Notes under the pieces: model-generated
What the model was told of the DNA's origin: nothing
Seen by the model: only the letters and a program-made list of their open reading frames with translations
Database searches by the model: none
NCBI GenBank assembly: GCA_940337035.1
Contig: CALNHX010000272.1
Coordinates: 1-64,000 of the forward strand
Length of the DNA: 64,000 bases
From: Agriotes lineatus
Taxonomy: Eukaryota; Arthropoda; Insecta; Coleoptera; Elateridae
Reading direction: 5' to 3'
Shown: piece after piece, positions 61,401-64,000 of the stretch
How the letters are laid out: the number at the start of each line of letters is the position of its first letter
Position numbering within the stretch: position 1 is the first letter of the stretch
Program-made: the position numbers and the translations under genes

Positions 61401-64000
61401 CTCTGCACCCAAAAAATTCAATTTCAGTAGTATAGCATTAAGGTACGTTAAAACGTCTGAAAAGCACGTTTTGCAGTAACTATTGACTACAGAAACATTA
61501 ATGATGCTACTGCAATGGCTAGGGCCGATCAGAAATTAATAAATTTGACATGTGAATGCGCTCCATCGCTAACAGGTGCTCAATAACGGTTTTAAAGTCG
61601 ATTGCAGTGGTAATAGCCTGTGTAGTAGTATACATAGAGACCATGTAACCATTAATCACTAAAATATGAAATTTTTCTGTTCCAAAAAAATTCAATTTCA
61701 ATACGGTACGTTAAAACGTCTGAAAAGCGCGTTTTGCAGTAACTATTGACTACAGAAATATTAATGATGCTACTGTAATGACTAGGGCCGATCAGAAATT
61801 AATAAATTTTACATGTGTATGCGTTCCATCACCAACAGGTGCTCAATAACTGATTTAAAATCGATTGGAGTGATAATAGCTCTTGTAGTAGTATATATGT
61901 AGACCATGTAACCACGTATCACTAAAATATCAAATTTTTCAGCACCCAAAAAATTCAATTTCAATAGTATAGCATTAAGGTATGTTAAAACGTCTGAAAA
62001 ACACGTTTTGTAGTAACTGTTGACTACAGAAATATTAATGATGCTACTGTAATGGCTAGGACCGATCAGAAATTAATAAATTTGACATGTGCATGCGTTC
62101 CATCGCTAACAGGTGCTCAATAACGGATTTAAAGTCGACTGCAGTGGTAATAGCCTGTGTAGTACTATAGATAGAGACCATATAATTATGTCTCACTAAA
62201 ATATCAAATTTTTCTTCACCCAAAAAATTCAATTTCAATACTATAGCATTAAGGTACGTTAAAACGTCTGAAAAGCACGTTTTGCCGTAACTATTGACTA
62301 CAGAAATATTAATGATGCCACTGTAATAGCTAGGGCCGATCAGAAATTAATAAATTTGACATGTGTGTGTTCCATCGCTAACAGGTCCTCAATAACGGAT
62401 TTAAAATTGATTGCAGTGGTAATGGCCTGTGTAGTAGTATAGTTAGAGACCATGTAACCATGTATCACTAAAATATCAAAAATCTCTCTGCACCCAAAAA
62501 ATTCAATTTCAGTAGTATAGCATTAAGGTACGTTAAAACGTCTGAAAAGCACGTTTTGCCGTAACTATTGACTACAGAAATATTAATGATGCCACTGTAA
62601 TAGCTAGGGCCGATCAAAAATCAATAAATTTGACATGTGTGTGTTCCATCGCTAACAGGTCCTCAATAACGAATTTAAAATCAATTGCAGTGGTAATGTC
62701 CTGTGTAGTAAGTAGTATAGATAGAGACCATGTAACCATATATCACTAAAATATCAAATTTTTCTGCACCCAAAAAATTCAATTTTAGTAGTATAGCATT
62801 AAGGTAAGTTAAAACGTCTGAAAAGCACGTCTTGCAGTAACTATTGACTACAGAAATATTAATGATGGTACTGTAATGGCTAGGGCCGATCAGAAATTAA
62901 TAAATTTGACTAGTGTATGCGTTCCATAACTAACAAGTGCTCAATAACGGATTTAATGTCGATTGCAGTGGTAATAGCCTGTGTATTAGTATACATAGAG
63001 ACTATGTAATCCTGCTTCATTAAAATATGAAATTTTTCTGCACCCAAAAAATTCAATTTCAGTACTATAGCATTAAGGTACGTTAAAACGTCTGAATAGC
63101 ACGTTTTGCAGTAACTATTAACTTCGGAAATATTAATGATGACAGTAGCATCAGAAATTAACAAATTTGACATGTGTGTGTTCCATTGCTTACAGGTCCT
63201 CAATAACGGATTTAAAATCGATTGCAGTGGTAATGGCCTGTGTAGTAAGTAGTATAGTTAGAGACCATGTAACCATGTATCACTAAAATATCAAATTTTT
63301 CTTCACCCAAAAAATTCAATTTCAGTAGTATAGCATTAAAGTACGTTAAAACGTCTGAAACGCACGTTTTGCAGTAACTATTGACTAAAGAAATATTAAT
63401 GATGCTACTGTAATGGCTAGGGCCGATCAGAAATTAATAAATTTGACATGCGTGTGTTTCATCGCTAACAGGTCCTCAATAACGGATTTAAAATCGATTG
63501 CAGTGGTAATGGCCTGTGTAGTAAGTAGTATAGTTAGAGACCATGTAACCATGTATCACTAAAATATCAAATTTTTCTTCACCCAAAAAATTCAATTTCA
63601 GTAGTATAGCATTAAAGTACGTTAAAACGTCTGAAACGCACGTTTTGCAGTAACTATTGACTAAAGAAATATTAATGATGCTACTGTAATGGCTAGGGCC
63701 GATCAGAAATTAATAAATTTGACATGCGTGTGTTTCATCGCTAACAGGTCCTCAATAACGGATTTAAAATCGATTGCAGTGGTAATGGCCTGTGCAGTAA
63801 GTAGTATAGTTAGAGACCATGTAACCATGTATCACTAAAATATCAAATTTTTCTTCACCCAAAAAATTCAATTTCAGTAGTATAGCATTAAAGTACGTTA
63901 AAACGTCTGAAACGCACGTTTTGCAGTAACTATTGACTAAAGAAATATTAATGATGCTACTGTAATGGCTAGGGCCCATCAGAAATTAATAAATTTGACA
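52466..64000. repeat. Long higher-order repeat of about 4,520 bp (second copy 5,070 bp)
   Basis: A monomer with the ACCATATAATTATGTCTCAC state begins at 52466, 56986 and 62056. The AATCTCTCTG marker at 52891, 57411 and 62481 keeps the same spacing (4,520 and 5,070 bp), and CGAATGCGGTG at 53370 recurs at 57890. The extra 550 bp in the second interval is a local two-monomer expansion at about 61080-61500, in which the AATCTCTCTG marker is repeated 274 bp apart (61122 and 61396). The same block exists near 22741-23166 (offset 29,725 from 52466). Confidence 0.88.

Larger units (their letters stand above)
51726..64000. repeat. Satellite array, part 2 (about 12.3 kb, continues past the window)
   Basis: Same monomer family and orientation as part 1, about 45 monomers by division. 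The first 730 bp match the satellite next to FB1. A stretch starting near 53275 matches 14756 onward at an offset of 38,529, that is 824 bp (three monomers) more than the offset before it. The only transposon insertion seen in either part is FB2. Confidence 0.97.

Noticed and set aside
22204..63979. Many 60-116 codon frames on the minus strand (NFLGAEKFDILVIHGYMVS-type) and a 62-codon frame on the plus strand, recurring through the array
   Set aside because: They repeat once per satellite monomer. Monomer lengths (272, 269, 276, 353) and small indels break the frames, there is no codon-like conservation, and they run on both strands. They are by-products of the satellite.
14021..64000. CRISPR array or prokaryotic repeat system
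   Set aside because: The units are about 270 bp, contiguous and without unique spacers. The neighbouring elements are animal transposons.

Overview
This window comes from an animal genome, most likely an insect. It has no bacterial operon structure and no intact host gene. It holds decayed non-LTR retrotransposons, a hAT transposase remnant, a Mutator-like transposase remnant, TA-flanked inverted-repeat elements, foldback elements, and a very large AT-rich satellite array. The species cannot be named from the sequence. The insect call rests on recognising the repeat families from memory.

Layout. Bases 1-9963 are a graveyard of dispersed elements. In order these are: the C-terminal end of a LINE reverse transcriptase (+); a Jockey/CR1-type reverse transcriptase fragment (-); a GGGAC-type simple repeat lying in a decayed LINE ORF1 (-); a 1,010-bp near-perfect palindromic element with TA flanks; a Mutator-like transposase remnant (-); a small Tc1-like inverted-repeat element; the 5' part of a CR1/Jockey LINE with a PHD-finger ORF1 and an endonuclease start (-); and a 740-bp tandem repeat. 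Bases 9964-14020 are a foldback-type transposon (FB1) with long inverted termini built of GC-rich GGCGCCGAG-type sub-repeats. FB1 has been invaded by a hAT element (10370-11874) and a TA-flanked inverted-repeat element.

Bases 14021-48516 and 51726-64000 are one satellite array with a basic monomer of about 269-276 bp, plus a 353-bp long form carrying an internal duplication of about 80 bp. The array is organised in several higher-order patterns: 4-mers of 1,092 bp; 29 monomers spaced at 269 bp with an 8-mer repeat of 2,152 bp; a 5-mer repeat of 1,457 bp; and blocks of 4,520 and 5,070 bp. It is interrupted once by a second foldback element (FB2, 48517-51725), which is flanked by a perfect 9-bp target duplication made of satellite sequence.

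The main structural inference is that the left edge of the satellite array was made by recombination. FB1's right end enters the satellite at the same monomer position as FB2's right end, and the two regions are nearly identical (offset about 37,705 bp). FB1's left flank is non-satellite, and FB1 has no matching target duplication. No working gene is supported anywhere in the window. The many short reading frames inside the satellite and the GC-rich termini are by-products of repeated sequence.
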